From: Pseudomonas chlororaphis subsp. piscium
Lineage (GTDB): Bacteria > Pseudomonadota > Gammaproteobacteria > Pseudomonadales > Pseudomonadaceae
Length of the DNA: 64,000 nucleotides
Assembly: GCF_003850345.1 (NCBI RefSeq)
Contig: NZ_CP027707.1
Span: 6,625,001-6,689,000 of the forward strand
Direction of reading: 5' to 3'
Shown here one piece after another: positions 9,675 through 19,271 of this stretch (positions are counted from its first letter, which is position 1; each line of letters opens with the position of its first letter). Made by a program: the position numbers and the translations under genes. The notes under the pieces were generated by a model that ran no database searches, was not told where the DNA came from, and worked only from the letters and a program-made list of their open reading frames with translations.

Positions 9675-10871
9675 ATGTCCCTGCCAAGCCTGCGCCTCAA
9701 AGCCAACGCCGATCGCCGCCTGCGCGCCGGCCACCTGTGGGTCTACAGCAACGAAATCGATGTAGCCGCCACCCCACTCCACGGCTTCAAGGCAGGCGAC
9801 CAGGCAGTGCTGGAAGCCGCCGGCGGCAAGCCGCTGGGCGTCGTCGCCATGAGCCCGAACAACCTGATCTGCGCCCGCCTGCTGTCGCGCGACGCCAAGC
9901 TGGTGCTGGACAAGTCGCTGCTGGTGCACCGCCTGAACGTGGCCCTGTCGCTGCGCGAGCGCCTGTTCGACAAGCCGTTCTACCGCTTGGTCTACGGCGA
10001 CTCCGACCTGCTGCCGGGCCTGGTGGTCGACCGTTTCGGCGACATCCTCGTCGTGCAACTGGCTTCGGCGACCATGGAACAGCACAAGGACGACGTGATC
10101 GCCGCCCTGGTCCAGGTCCTCAAGCCAAGCGGCATCCTGTTCAAGAACGACTCCGCCGCGCGTGACGCCGAAGGCCTCAACCGCTACGTGGAAACCGTGT
10201 TCGGCCTGGTGCCGGAGTGGGTCGCCCTGGAAGAGAACGGCGTGAAGTTCGAGGCCCCGGTGATGGAAGGCCAGAAAACCGGCTGGTTCTACGACCACCG
10301 CATGAACCGCGCCCGTCTGGCGCCTTACGCCAAGGGCAAGCGCGTGCTGGACCTGTTCAGCTACATCGGTGGCTGGGGCGTGCAGGCCGGCGCCTTCGGT
10401 GCCAGCGAAGTGTTCTGTGTCGATGCCTCGGGCTTCGCCCTCGATGGCGTTGAGCGCAACGCTGCGTTGAACGGCATCGCCGAGAAAGTCACCTGCATCG
10501 AAGGCGACGTGTTCGAGGCCCTGAAAGAACTCAAGGCCGCCGAAGAGCGTTTCGACGTGATCGTGGCCGACCCGCCCGCCTTCATCAAACGCAAGAAAGA
10601 CCTGAAGAACGGCGAAGGCGCCTACCGCCGCCTGAACGAACAGGCCATGCGCCTGCTGAGCAAGGACGGCATCCTGGTCAGCGCTTCGTGCTCGATGCAC
10701 CTGCCGGAAGACGACCTGCAGAACATTCTGCTCACCAGCGCCCGCCACCTGGACCGCAATATCCAGCTGCTGGAACGCGGCGGCCAGGGCCCGGACCACC
10801 CGGTGCACCCGGCCATCCCGGAAACCCGCTACATCAAGAGCATCACCTGCCGCCTGCTGCCTAACAGCTGA
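9675..10871 (+). CDS. rlmI: 23S rRNA m5C1962 methyltransferase
   Basis: A 398-residue SAM-dependent methyltransferase of the RlmI/COG1092 family, which methylates C5 of cytosine 1962 in 23S rRNA. A PUA-like RNA-binding domain occupies about residues 1-80 (LKANADRRLRAGHLWVYSNE). The methyltransferase core contains the SAM motif VLDLFSYIGGWGVQAGAFGA, the motif VADPPAFIKRKKD and the catalytic-cysteine context LVSASCSMHL. ATG 9675 is chosen because the family N-terminus begins there. A TATACT hexamer at 9643-9648 just upstream is a reasonable -10 element. The 210 bp separating it from the divergent HDOD gene shows nothing else I can support. Confidence 0.92.
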   Translation: MSLPSLRLKANADRRLRAGHLWVYSNEIDVAATPLHGFKAGDQAVLEAAGGKPLGVVAMSPNNLICARLLSRDAKLVLDKSLLVHRLNVALSLRERLFDKPFYRLVYGDSDLLPGLVVDRFGDILVVQLASATMEQHKDDVIAALVQVLKPSGILFKNDSAARDAEGLNRYVETVFGLVPEWVALEENGVKFEAPVMEGQKTGWFYDHRMNRARLAPYAKGKRVLDLFSYIGGWGVQAGAFGASEVFCVDASGFALDGVERNAALNGIAEKVTCIEGDVFEALKELKAAEERFDVIVADPPAFIKRKKDLKNGEGAYRRLNEQAMRLLSKDGILVSASCSMHLPEDDLQNILLTSARHLDRNIQLLERGGQGPDHPVHPAIPETRYIKSITCRLLPNS

Positions 10872-10882
10872 GCCTGACTGGA

Positions 10883-10910
10883 CGCCCCTTACCCCCTGCG
10901 GCAAGGGGCG
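10883..10910. terminator. GC-rich hairpin after rlmI
   Basis: The arms CGCCCCTT and AAGGGGCG match perfectly around a 12-base loop between two convergent genes. There is no clear T-run, so a role as terminator is tentative. Confidence 0.4.
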
Positions 10911-10952
10911 CCCAAACCGATTGCCCCCACCTCCTCACCCAAGCCTCAGCGC

Positions 10953-11516
10953 TCAAGCGACCTGTGCCCGACGGCGCGCGCGCCATAAAGAGCCGAGGAA
11001 CATGGCGCCGGAGAATGCGAGGGTCGGCGCGGCAAAAAACGCCAGGGACAGCAACCCGCTCTTGAAGGGGTCGAGGTGACGGTGCTGAATCCATAGCTTG
11101 AACAGCCACTGCGCCAGCCAGGGCATTGGCAGAGCCAGCAGCACCCAGGCGCCGTTGCCGAGCAGCCGTCGCCACAGATCGTCACGCCCCTGCAGCAGCG
11201 TGGCACCGAGCAGGGTCATCAGCAGCAAGCCGGCCATCACGCCGAACCCCACGCCAAGGGTGAAGGGCAGACCACGGCAGGCCCACACCAGCCCCGCCGC
11301 ACCCAACGCCACCAGCAGCATCGCGATCCAGGTCCGCGGCTGGCGTCGCTGTTCGGCCAGCAGTTGCAGCAGCCCGCCGCCCGCCAGCAGGGCAGCAGCC
11401 AACGCGGCCATGGCGACACCGGACAAGCCGCTGTAAAGGACGGCCCACATCAGCAGCAGGCCCTGCGCCAGGCCAACAAAAAAGTAGAACCTCAAGGATC
11501 GCAGCGTCGCGGACAT
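10953..11516 (-). CDS. Integral membrane protein, unknown function
   Basis: A 187-residue hydrophobic protein with five to six predicted transmembrane helices, for example [39 protein letters not shown] and [19 protein letters not shown], and a basic C-terminus ([10 protein letters not shown]). It starts at ATG 11516 ([10 protein letters not shown]), after which the first helix begins; a longer in-frame extension to 11675 is not hydrophobic and overlaps the ilvD promoter region. A homologous gene occupies the same place beside ilvD in other pseudomonads, which supports it being a real gene, but I recognise no functional domain. Confidence 0.75.
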   Translation of the reverse strand: MSATLRSLRFYFFVGLAQGLLLMWAVLYSGLSGVAMAALAAALLAGGGLLQLLAEQRRQPRTWIAMLLVALGAAGLVWACRGLPFTLGVGFGVMAGLLLMTLLGATLLQGRDDLWRRLLGNGAWVLLALPMPWLAQWLFKLWIQHRHLDPFKSGLLSLAFFAAPTLAFSGAMFLGSLWRARRRAQVA

Positions 11517-11826
11517 TCCAGCTCCATTGGAAGGTGATCGAAGGCCGGCGAGTCTAAACCAGTCCCTGATCGCCGGCTGCCCGATTCGTTCTCCAGGCAA
11601 TCGACGCCGTAGAGCGGCCACGGCATTCCTTCCTGGCGCCAGCGGTGTAGAATCGCGAGATTCATCGCCAGTCATCCCCCGGCGGGTTTATGAGCTCAGG
11701 CTGAGGCGCGCGGCGATCCCGCGGCGTCATCGGCAGCTTCAGGACACACGGCCATTTCTGAGTGTTCCAGAGGTCAATAGAAGCTCACTCCCCATTTGTT
11801 ACCTGATTAGCCGCCCGGAGTGCTCC
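11517..11826. promoter_or_regulatory. Divergent intergenic region and ilvD leader
   Basis: This 310-bp stretch separates the membrane protein gene from ilvD. A TAGAAT hexamer at 11648-11653 is the best -10 candidate for ilvD; no good -35 is visible. If used, it would give an untranslated leader of about 165 bases containing several short GC-rich inverted stretches near 11700-11735. I see no convincing leader peptide or known riboswitch. Confidence 0.4.
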
Positions 11827-13668
11827 ATGCCTGATTACCGCTCGAAAACATCCACCCACGGCCGCAACATGGCCGGCGCCCGCGCACTGTGGCGCGCCAC
11901 GGGGATGAAAGATGACGACTTCAAGAAGCCGATCATCGCCATTGCCAACTCCTTCACCCAGTTCGTACCGGGCCACGTGCACCTCAAGGATCTGGGCCAG
12001 CTGGTCGCCCGCGAAATCGAACGCGCCGGCGGCGTGGCCAAGGAATTCAACACCATCGCCGTGGATGACGGCATCGCCATGGGCCACGACGGCATGCTGT
12101 ATTCGCTGCCGAGCCGCGAGATCATCGCCGACTCCGTGGAGTACATGGTCAACGCCCACTGCGCCGACGCCATCGTCTGCATCTCCAACTGCGACAAGAT
12201 CACCCCCGGCATGCTGATGGCCGCCCTGCGCCTGAACATCCCGGTGATCTTCGTCTCCGGCGGCCCGATGGAAGCCGGCAAGACCAAGCTCGCCTCCCAC
12301 GGCCTCGACCTGGTCGACGCCATGGTGATCGCCGCCGACTCCAGCGCTTCTGACGAGAAGGTTGCCGAGTACGAGCGCAGCGCCTGCCCGACCTGCGGTT
12401 CCTGCTCCGGCATGTTCACCGCCAACTCGATGAACTGCCTGACCGAGGCCCTGGGCCTGGCCCTGCCGGGCAACGGTTCGACCCTGGCCACCCACAGCGA
12501 CCGCGAACAGCTGTTCCTGCAGGCCGGCCGCACCATCGTCGAGCTGTGCAAGCGCTACTACGGCGAGAACGACGAGTCGGTGCTGCCGCGCAACATCGCC
12601 AACTTCAAGGCGTTCGAAAACGCCATGATGCTCGACATCGCCATGGGCGGTTCGACCAACACCATCCTGCACCTGCTGGCCGCCGCCCAGGAAGCCGAGA
12701 TCGATTTCGACCTGCGCGACATCGACCGCCTGTCCCGCAGCGTGCCGCAACTGTGCAAGGTGGCGCCGAACATCCAGAAGTACCACATGGAAGACGTGCA
12801 CCGCGCCGGCGGCATCTTCAGCATCCTCGGTTCCCTGGCCCGCGGCGGCCTGCTGCACACCGACCTGCCGACCGTGCACAGCCGCAGCATGGAAGAAGCC
12901 ATCGCCAAGTGGGACATCACCCAGACCAACGACGAAGCGGTGCACCACTTCTTCAAGGCGGGCCCGGCCGGCATCCCGACCCAGACCGCGTTCAGCCAGT
13001 CGACCCGCTGGCCGAGCCTCGACGACGACCGTGAACACGGCTGCATCCGCAGCGTCGAGCACGCCTACTCGAAAGAAGGCGGCCTGGCTGTGCTGTACGG
13101 CAACATCGCCCTGGACGGCTGCGTGGTGAAGACCGCCGGCGTCGACGAGTCGATCCACGTCTTCGAAGGCAACGCGAAGATCTTCGAAAGCCAGGACAGC
13201 GCGGTACGCGGCATCCTCGCCGACGAAGTGAAGGAAGGCGACATCGTCATCATTCGCTACGAAGGCCCGAAAGGCGGCCCGGGCATGCAGGAAATGCTCT
13301 ACCCGACCTCCTACCTGAAGTCCAAGGGCCTGGGCAAAGCCTGCGCCCTGCTGACCGACGGCCGCTTCTCCGGCGGCACCTCGGGCCTGTCCATCGGCCA
13401 CGCTTCGCCGGAAGCTGCCGCGGGCGGCGCCATCGGCCTGGTTCAGGACGGCGACAAGGTGCTGATCGACATTCCGAACCGCTCGATCAACCTGTTGGTC
13501 AGCGACGAAGAACTGGCTGCCCGCCGTGTCGAGCAGGACAAGAAAGGCTGGAAGCCGGTGGAAAAACGCCCACGCAAGGTAACCACCGCCCTGAAAGCCT
13601 ACGCCCTGCTGGCCACCAGCGCCGACAAGGGCGCGGTGCGCAACAAGGCAATGCTCGACGACCTGTGA
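11827..13668 (+). CDS. ilvD: Dihydroxy-acid dehydratase
   Basis: A 613-residue cytosolic Fe-S enzyme of branched-chain amino acid and pantothenate synthesis, converting 2,3-dihydroxy-3-methylbutanoate or -pentanoate to the 2-oxo acid. The cluster-ligand motifs [12 protein letters not shown] and [19 protein letters not shown] are present, together with the C-terminal [21 protein letters not shown] signature. The length matches the long, E. coli-like IlvD type. ATG 11827 gives the conserved start [20 protein letters not shown]; upstream codons lie in the leader. A rho-independent terminator follows directly. Confidence 0.97.
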   Translation: MPDYRSKTSTHGRNMAGARALWRATGMKDDDFKKPIIAIANSFTQFVPGHVHLKDLGQLVAREIERAGGVAKEFNTIAVDDGIAMGHDGMLYSLPSREIIADSVEYMVNAHCADAIVCISNCDKITPGMLMAALRLNIPVIFVSGGPMEAGKTKLASHGLDLVDAMVIAADSSASDEKVAEYERSACPTCGSCSGMFTANSMNCLTEALGLALPGNGSTLATHSDREQLFLQAGRTIVELCKRYYGENDESVLPRNIANFKAFENAMMLDIAMGGSTNTILHLLAAAQEAEIDFDLRDIDRLSRSVPQLCKVAPNIQKYHMEDVHRAGGIFSILGSLARGGLLHTDLPTVHSRSMEEAIAKWDITQTNDEAVHHFFKAGPAGIPTQTAFSQSTRWPSLDDDREHGCIRSVEHAYSKEGGLAVLYGNIALDGCVVKTAGVDESIHVFEGNAKIFESQDSAVRGILADEVKEGDIVIIRYEGPKGGPGMQEMLYPTSYLKSKGLGKACALLTDGRFSGGTSGLSIGHASPEAAAGGAIGLVQDGDKVLIDIPNRSINLLVSDEELAARRVEQDKKGWKPVEKRPRKVTTALKAYALLATSADKGAVRNKAMLDDL

Positions 13669-13685
13669 TCCTCGGCTGCTGAATG

Positions 13686-13718
13686 AAAATGCCCCGCCAA
13701 GTGCGGGGCATTTTTTTT
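13686..13718 (+). terminator. Rho-independent terminator of ilvD
   Basis: The stem AAAATGCCCCGC / GCGGGGCATTTT closes on a five-base loop and is followed by an uninterrupted run of T residues. Because the stem begins with A residues it could also end the convergent TonB-receptor transcript. Confidence 0.92.
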
Positions 13719-13729
13719 GCCTGGTCGAA

Positions 13730-16177
13730 TCAGAACTGCGGTGTATAGGTCAGGGTAAACATCACATTGCGTGGGTCGCCGTAGTAGTTGCTGCCCCAGA
13801 TCGCGTTGTACGCAGGGATGTAGTACTTCTTGTCGAACATATTGTTCAGGTTCGCCGCCACGGTGAATTCCTGGTCGATCTTGTAGGCCACTCGCGAATC
13901 CCAGAGGGCGTTGCCGGGCACGCTGAAGTTGCGGTCATAGGCTTCGGTACTGCTTTGCGCGGTCACGCCGGCACCGACGCTGACTTTCTGCCAGTCACCC
14001 GGCAACTGGTAATCGCCCCAGACCTTGAGCTGGTGCTTGGGAGTCCAGGTACTGAAGACCTTGCCTTCGTAGGTGTCGTCCTTGAGGAACTTGGTGGTGT
14101 TGTAGGTATAGCTGGACGCCAGTTGCAAACCCGGTAGCACTTCACCGCTCAACGTGGCTTCAAAACCCTGGCTGCGAACCTTGCCCGAAGCAACGGAACA
14201 GTACCAACCGCCGCAGTTCATCGGCCCTTGCAGGTCCTGGACCCCACGGTTTTCCTGGTCGTAGCGGAAAATGGCAAAAGAGGTATTCAGCCGGCCGTCC
14301 GCCAGTTCACCCTTTATCCCCAGCTCATAATTCTTGCCTTCGATGGGCTTGAGCAAGCCGCCAGAGGTGGTCAGGTTGGTTTGCGGCTCGAAGGCATCGG
14401 CGTAGCTGGCGTAGGCCGACCATTGGTCATTGAGGTCATACAGCAGGCCTGCGTACGGCGTGACCCGGCCGGTGGTCTGCGTGGTGCTTTCGGAAGGATT
14501 GCCGTACACACCCTGGAAACCACTCTGACCAATATAGGAATAGTCATACCAACTGGTGCGAGCACCCACGACCAGGGTCAGCGGGTCCAGCACCCTCACC
14601 CGCCAGGTCCCGTAGATGCCCTTCTGGCGAATGTCATACCAGCTCTTGGAGCCGGAACCTTCCTGGAACAGCTGGTATTTGTCCCGCTGCGAACGGTGAT
14701 GGTCGATATTGAAAATATCCGCGCCGTCCGTTGCATCCCGCGCCCACAGGTCATCGGTGGTGAGCTTGGAATAGTTGGCGCCCAGCACCAGTTCCTGCTG
14801 GAAACCCAGGCCCTCGAACTTGCCATTGACGTAGACGTCCACCCCCCGGCTCTTGGTATTGAAGTCAGTGACCCAGTCCACATAACGGATGTTGCCGGCC
14901 GTGCCGGGATTGGGGACTTCGTCCCATGTCGCCTGGTAGGTCGCGTCGTTGTGTTCATCCATGGCCACCAGCGCCGCTTTCAACTTCCAGTCGTCGTTGA
15001 AGCGATGCTCCAGGTCGGCGAACACCTGGGTCTGGTTGTTGACGCTGCGGTTCCAGCTGGCGCCGACAAAGGTCGAGCGCGACAGGCCGATATCGTTGCC
15101 ATTGGCATAACGGGGCAACGACATGAAGTTAGGCCGGGCATGGCCCTTCTGGTTGCTGATGCCCACGCCGACGGTGGTGTCAGGGGTGAAGTCATAGTCG
15201 ACGGCGGCGTAGAAGGTCTGGTTCCAGCTACCGGCGTAGTCGACGAACGAATTGCTGGTGTCGTAGTCCGCCACGAAGCGGCCACGCAAGGTGCCCTCGG
15301 CATTGAGCGGGCCGCCGGCATCGACCTGCGTGCCGTAGTGGTCCCAGGAGCCGGCCTTGGCGGTGATGGTCACCGCCGGCGCCATGCCGCCGCGCTTGCG
15401 CACCAGGTTCATGGTGCCCCCGGGGCTGTTGGCACCTTGCAGCAGGGCGGCGGGGCCGCGCAGGGTCTCCACACGGTCGTAGGTCGCCATGTTCTCGGTG
15501 AGGTAGCTGCCCAGCGTGTAGGTATTACGCGGGATCGGCACACCGTCATATTGCAAGGTGCCGAGCTCGAACCCACGGGAGAAGATGAACATGCCGGGGC
15601 CTGGCGATTTGGTCGCGGTCAGGCCAGGGGTGCGTTTCACCACTTCGGAGAGCTTGGTGGTGTTCTGGTCATCCATCTGCTTGCGGGTCATGACGCTGAC
15701 CGATTGCGGAATGTCCTTGAGCCGCTGCTCGCCCCTGCCCAGCGTCACCGCTCCGGTGGTGTAGGACCCGCTGCCCTCGGTGGTCGCCCCCAGGCGCTCC
15801 GAGCGGATGGTGGTTGCCCCGACTTCCAGCGCCGAACCCGAAGCCACGCGTTTTTCCAGGGTCACGGTGTCGGCATTGATAAAGGCCGCGCTCAGGCCCG
15901 TGCCGCCCAGCAGCAGGCCCAAGGCTTCGCGCTGGCCCAGATGGCCACTGACGCCGGGCGAAACCACACCCTGGGTCAGCTCACCGGAGACCAGCACTTG
16001 AATCCGCGTCACCGCCGAAAAGGCTGCCAGCGCACCATCCAGAGATTGCTCCGGGATATCGAAACGATACGCCTGGGCCTGGGTGGTCTCGGTAGCCTGC
16101 AGATGGATCGGCGCAGTGCCGCAGGCCAAGGAAATGGCCAGTGTCAGCAAGGGCCGTGCGGCAAATCGGTGTGCCAT
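13730..16177 (-). CDS. TonB-dependent siderophore receptor with signalling domain
   Basis: An 815-residue outer-membrane receptor. After a signal peptide (about 30 residues) comes a secretin/TonB short N-terminal signalling domain (about residues 40-110, YRFDIPEQSLDGALAAFS...). A TonB box and plug domain follow (RLKDIPQSVSVMTRKQMDDQ, RVETLRGPAALLQGANSPGG), then a 22-strand barrel ending in the aromatic VMFTLTYTPQF terminus needed for outer-membrane insertion. It imports a ferric siderophore using TonB energy and signals occupancy to the FecR protein encoded upstream. The plug resembles hydroxamate and pyoverdine-type receptors, but the ligand cannot be assigned. Start ATG 16177 has GGGAG 8 bases upstream; an earlier ATG at 16198 is possible. 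Confidence 0.9.
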   Translation of the reverse strand: MAHRFAARPLLTLAISLACGTAPIHLQATETTQAQAYRFDIPEQSLDGALAAFSAVTRIQVLVSGELTQGVVSPGVSGHLGQREALGLLLGGTGLSAAFINADTVTLEKRVASGSALEVGATTIRSERLGATTEGSGSYTTGAVTLGRGEQRLKDIPQSVSVMTRKQMDDQNTTKLSEVVKRTPGLTATKSPGPGMFIFSRGFELGTLQYDGVPIPRNTYTLGSYLTENMATYDRVETLRGPAALLQGANSPGGTMNLVRKRGGMAPAVTITAKAGSWDHYGTQVDAGGPLNAEGTLRGRFVADYDTSNSFVDYAGSWNQTFYAAVDYDFTPDTTVGVGISNQKGHARPNFMSLPRYANGNDIGLSRSTFVGASWNRSVNNQTQVFADLEHRFNDDWKLKAALVAMDEHNDATYQATWDEVPNPGTAGNIRYVDWVTDFNTKSRGVDVYVNGKFEGLGFQQELVLGANYSKLTTDDLWARDATDGADIFNIDHHRSQRDKYQLFQEGSGSKSWYDIRQKGIYGTWRVRVLDPLTLVVGARTSWYDYSYIGQSGFQGVYGNPSESTTQTTGRVTPYAGLLYDLNDQWSAYASYADAFEPQTNLTTSGGLLKPIEGKNYELGIKGELADGRLNTSFAIFRYDQENRGVQDLQGPMNCGGWYCSVASGKVRSQGFEATLSGEVLPGLQLASSYTYNTTKFLKDDTYEGKVFSTWTPKHQLKVWGDYQLPGDWQKVSVGAGVTAQSSTEAYDRNFSVPGNALWDSRVAYKIDQEFTVAANLNNMFDKKYYIPAYNAIWGSNYYGDPRNVMFTLTYTPQF

Positions 16178-16260
16178 GGATGGTGCTCCCCGGGGCAAAA
16201 GTCAGTGATCGGGCGCCGCACTACTTGAGAGTGCTTACTATTCGCGCCTCAGTGATCAAG

Positions 16261-16292
16261 GACGACCGCTTGCGGAGAAACCCTGAAAGTTT
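16261..16292 (-). promoter_or_regulatory. Putative ECF-sigma promoter of the receptor gene
   Basis: In the 133-bp gap between the fecR-like gene and the receptor, the minus strand reads CTTTCAGGGTTT (around 16278-16289) and then CGTC (16261-16264). This resembles the -35 and -10 elements that FecI-type sigma factors use upstream of their cognate receptor genes. The match is by eye only. Confidence 0.45.
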
Positions 16293-16310
16293 TTTGAAAA
16301 AGATTGCACC

Positions 16311-17303
16311 CTAGGACGCCTTGCCCTCGCGCAGCACCAGCAGATACGGGGTGTAATGCTCGGCACGCAGGTTGAGGGTGTATTCCAGCGCCTTGATCAC
16401 CGCGTCAGGCTTGTCGATTTCAAACACACCGGACACCACGCGCTTGCGCAGGTCGTCGCCAAGCACCAGGGTCTTGCCGGGCCAGTAGCGGTTCAACTCG
16501 CTGACCACTTCCGACAGCGGCTGCTGGCGAAACACCAGTTGCCGCTGACGCCAGGCAAACCCGCTGGCGGGGTCGAAGCCATGGACGTCGGCCAGCCGCT
16601 GGCCCTGAAACTCCACGGCCCGTCCCGGTTCCAGGTACACCGGCGCGCCGCTGCCGGCATTGACCTCGACCTTGCCCTGGGCCACTTGCACCCGCGTCTG
16701 CTCGTCGCGCCGGGCAACACTGAACTGGGTACCCACCACTTTCACCCAACCATCGCCGGACTGCACCACGAACGGCCGCGCCGGGTCCCGGGTCACCTCG
16801 AAGAACCCCTCGCCGCGCAGCAGGCGGATCTGCCGTTCGCCGGCACTCATGCGCACCTGTATCGCGCTGTCGGTGTTGAGTTGCAACTGGGAACCGTCGG
16901 CCAGCTCGATGGTGCGCGACTCCCCGGTGCCGGTGGCGTAGTCCGCGCGCAGGCGATCCAGCCATGGCGTGTTTTGCAGCGTCAGCCCCACCGCCAGCAG
17001 CATCGCCGCGGCATACGCCCACGGCTGCCAGCGCCGCGCCGGCTGACGCCAGGCGGCCTGCTCGGCCCGGCGAATGGCCCGCGCCGGCTCCCGCAGGCCG
17101 CCGAGCATCACCTGTACTTCCTGCCAGGCTTCGTCCTGGGCAGCACCCTGCCCCAGCCACACGGCAAAGGCTTGCAGTTCGGCAGGCGTCACATCTTCGG
17201 CCTGGAGGCGGAAATACCAGCCGCAGGCTTCGGCGAACAGCTCTTCAGAGGTGGGCGCAGCTTGGGTCATCAGGGGGTCCACAGCGGCGGACGTGGGGTT
17301 CAT
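16311..17303 (-). CDS. FecR-family transmembrane anti-sigma regulator
   Basis: A 330-residue FecR-like protein that relays receptor occupancy across the inner membrane and controls the partner sigma factor. The cytoplasmic N-terminal DUF4880-type region (about 20-85) contains AEACGWYFRLQAEDVTP. One transmembrane helix lies near residues 95-112 (WAYAAAMLLAVGLTLQ). The periplasmic FecR domain (about 125-220) has GESRTIELADGSQLQLNTDSA and RLLRGEGFFEV. The C-terminal STN-like DUF4974 region (about 245-325) would contact the receptor's signalling domain. Its ATG at 17303 overlaps the sigma factor stop as ATGA, so the two are translationally coupled. Confidence 0.92.
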   Translation of the reverse strand: MNPTSAAVDPLMTQAAPTSEELFAEACGWYFRLQAEDVTPAELQAFAVWLGQGAAQDEAWQEVQVMLGGLREPARAIRRAEQAAWRQPARRWQPWAYAAAMLLAVGLTLQNTPWLDRLRADYATGTGESRTIELADGSQLQLNTDSAIQVRMSAGERQIRLLRGEGFFEVTRDPARPFVVQSGDGWVKVVGTQFSVARRDEQTRVQVAQGKVEVNAGSGAPVYLEPGRAVEFQGQRLADVHGFDPASGFAWRQRQLVFRQQPLSEVVSELNRYWPGKTLVLGDDLRKRVVSGVFEIDKPDAVIKALEYTLNLRAEHYTPYLLVLREGKAS

Positions 17304-17833
17304 GGCCGACGTCCTTGTCTATCGCAGGCCAGCCGCGCCTGGATGTAGGTACGGCAGTCGATCAGGGCCCGACGCAATTGGTATTCCACACTGCGCGGGC
17401 TGATCGACAGGCGCTCGCCGATTTCGCGGTAGGAACATTCGTCGACATGATAGAGCAGGAAGATCCGCCGGGTCGCATCGGGCAACGCCAGGATCGCGTC
17501 CTGCATCAGTTGCTCCTGCTGGTAGGCGGCCAATTGTTCGTCGGCCCCCGGGTTGCCGCAGGGCAATTCTTCGCTGGGCTCGCCGCCGTCCAGGCGCTCG
17601 CGGCGGATGGCCTGACGCTGGTGGTCGCGCACCAGGTTGCTGGCAATGGTGAAGAGGAACGCCGGGAGGTTGTCGATCTTCTCCCCGGAATCCAGGCGCG
17701 CCAGGCGCAGGAAAGATTCCTGGGTCAGGTCTGCGGCCACCTGAGCGCTGCCGGTGCGGCGGGTGACGAAGGCTTCGAGGGCTTTCTTCTGCTCCGCGAA
17801 CAGGCGCGCGATCTGCGAATTCCAGGAGGGCAC
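17300..17833 (-). CDS. ECF sigma factor, FecI type
   Basis: A 177-residue extracytoplasmic-function sigma factor. Region 2 covers about residues 10-80 (AADLTQESFLRLARL, LPAFLFTIASNLVRDHQRQ) and region 4 about 105-165 (LPDATRRIFLLYHVDECSYREIGERLSISPRSVEYQLRRAL). The protein would direct RNA polymerase to the adjacent receptor promoter once released through FecR. The start is GTG at 17833, supported by an AAAGG ribosome site; no better ATG exists upstream. A Fur-box-like sequence lies about 50 bases upstream, so the pair is probably iron-repressed. The specific receptor pairing is inferred from adjacency. Confidence 0.92.
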   Translation of the reverse strand: MPSWNSQIARLFAEQKKALEAFVTRRTGSAQVAADLTQESFLRLARLDSGEKIDNLPAFLFTIASNLVRDHQRQAIRRERLDGGEPSEELPCGNPGADEQLAAYQQEQLMQDAILALPDATRRIFLLYHVDECSYREIGERLSISPRSVEYQLRRALIDCRTYIQARLACDRQGRRP

Positions 17834-17882
17834 GACACTACCTTTAGGGGAACAGGGCGTTCAGGAAGTGCGCACGCTAGCA

Positions 17883-17901
17883 GAGAATGAGATTGTTTCG
17901 C
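17883..17901. promoter_or_regulatory. Fur-box-like operator upstream of the ECF sigma gene
   Basis: The sequence GAGAATGAGATTGTTTCGC matches the 19-bp consensus GATAATGATAATCATTATC at 12 positions. It lies where a Fur site controlling an iron-starvation sigma gene would be expected. Binding is inferred, not shown. Confidence 0.55.
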
Positions 17902-17974
17902 AATTGATATGAGTTTTGCCCGACAGGGCTACCTGCAGGCGCCGGGAAGCCGGCTCCCGCAGGCTGGTCCACTG

Positions 17975-19030
17975 TTACTGGATATCCTCCGGCTTGACGA
18001 TCACCCAGTTCTTGTCCGCCGTCACCGGCAGCCCTTCCTTGGCCTGGGCCGCGGCGTGCTTGGCCATCATGCCGTTGATCTGGGCCATGTACTTGTCCTT
18101 GCGGTTGACCCACAGGTGGATGCCGCCCTTGGCCACGTCGACATCGTGGAACAGCATGTAGCCGTCGCTGGTCGGGGTGTCGCCGCCCACCAGCACCGGT
18201 TTTTTCCACTCGTCGATGTAGGTCAGGATCGCTGCGTGCTTGCCGGCCATCCAGGTCGCCGGGGTCCACAGGTAAGGGGTCAGTTCCAGGCCGAGGTTGG
18301 CCTTCTCGTCATATTTGCCGGCGGTGATCTGCTTGCGCGCGGTGGTCAGCTCGCCGGTCTTGCGGTCCTTGAGCAGGGTGGTCACGCCGATGACGTTCTG
18401 CGGCTTGACGTTGTAGCCGTACTTCGGATCGGACGCGACCATGCGCACCAGTTCCTCGGAGGCGGCGGTCATCACGTAGACCTCGATGCCGTTCTCCATC
18501 AGCTTGTTGTACAGCTCTTTCTGGCCGGTGAAGATTTTCGGCGGATTGATCTCGGTGTTCTTGACCACGTCGCCTTCGAAATAAGTGGCCGGCACCGGTT
18601 TGCCCGAGGCCATCAATTCGTCGACATAGCCCTTGAGTTCCTTGAGGGTAAAGCCGGAGAACACCTGCGCCACCCAGGGGTAGCAGACCATGTCGTCGAC
18701 TTCACAGAGGCGGTAGTAGTAGCTGAACAGGCTTTCCTTGTGCTCGGCGGTGTCCTTGAACGGCATCAGCTTCAGGGAGGGGTCAAGGGTCTCGCGGGTG
18801 ATCAGGCCCTTGTTCTCCATGAACGGCAGCAGCGACTCTTCCAGGTCGTAGCGGTAACTGGTGTTGTCCATGTCGAACACCGCGTAGTTACCCTTGTTGG
18901 CGTTGGCCGCGATCATCGCGTCCAGTTGCTTGGCCTGGTCCGCGGGCCAGTGCTTCAAGTCGGTGGCGAGAACCTGGCCGGCAAGGCCCAGGCAGAGTGC
19001 GGCAACCAGAAATTTCGGAGCGAGTTTCAT
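17975..19030 (-). CDS. pchP: Phosphorylcholine phosphatase (HAD superfamily)
   Basis: A 351-residue secreted HAD phosphatase that releases phosphate from phosphorylcholine, part of host-lipid or choline use in pseudomonads. A signal peptide (about residues 1-22, ending GQVLA) is followed by the nucleophile motif FDMDNTSYRYD. D53 and D55 become D31 and D33 after cleavage, matching the numbering I recall for P. aeruginosa PchP. Motif II is in VYVMTAASEE and motif III in GGDTPTSDGYML. The start is ATG 19030. The neighbours are not choline genes here, unlike the usual PA5292 context. The closest alternative would be another periplasmic HAD phosphatase, but the motif match is strong. Confidence 0.82.
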   Translation of the reverse strand: MKLAPKFLVAALCLGLAGQVLATDLKHWPADQAKQLDAMIAANANKGNYAVFDMDNTSYRYDLEESLLPFMENKGLITRETLDPSLKLMPFKDTAEHKESLFSYYYRLCEVDDMVCYPWVAQVFSGFTLKELKGYVDELMASGKPVPATYFEGDVVKNTEINPPKIFTGQKELYNKLMENGIEVYVMTAASEELVRMVASDPKYGYNVKPQNVIGVTTLLKDRKTGELTTARKQITAGKYDEKANLGLELTPYLWTPATWMAGKHAAILTYIDEWKKPVLVGGDTPTSDGYMLFHDVDVAKGGIHLWVNRKDKYMAQINGMMAKHAAAQAKEGLPVTADKNWVIVKPEDIQ

Positions 19031-19271
19031 CGGCGTTTTCTCCCTGATTTAAAGAGATCGACGCTAACAAATCGCTGTGACAATCCTCGCCTGTGGGCGA
19101 CCGCCCACGTCCTGATTCCGCCACCGGCATGTGCCTGAGCGTCAGCGGCTTATTCCAAAAACGACAGTCTCAATGCGTTTTTGATATTAATTCATTAGAT
19201 TTCAAGCTGTTAGGCTTGCCGGTTCGCAATCGCAGTCATAAGCGATTGGCACAAGTCTTATCGGAGCCTTA

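Noticed and set aside
11785..13401. Long open frame antisense to ilvD
   Set aside because: It lies wholly opposite a strongly conserved gene, has no recognisable domain and shows the Ala/Gly/Arg/His-rich composition typical of antisense frames in GC-rich DNA.
16204..16260. Second Fur box upstream of the TonB receptor
   Set aside because: No stretch matched the 19-bp consensus convincingly; receptor control is better explained by the ECF-type promoter element.
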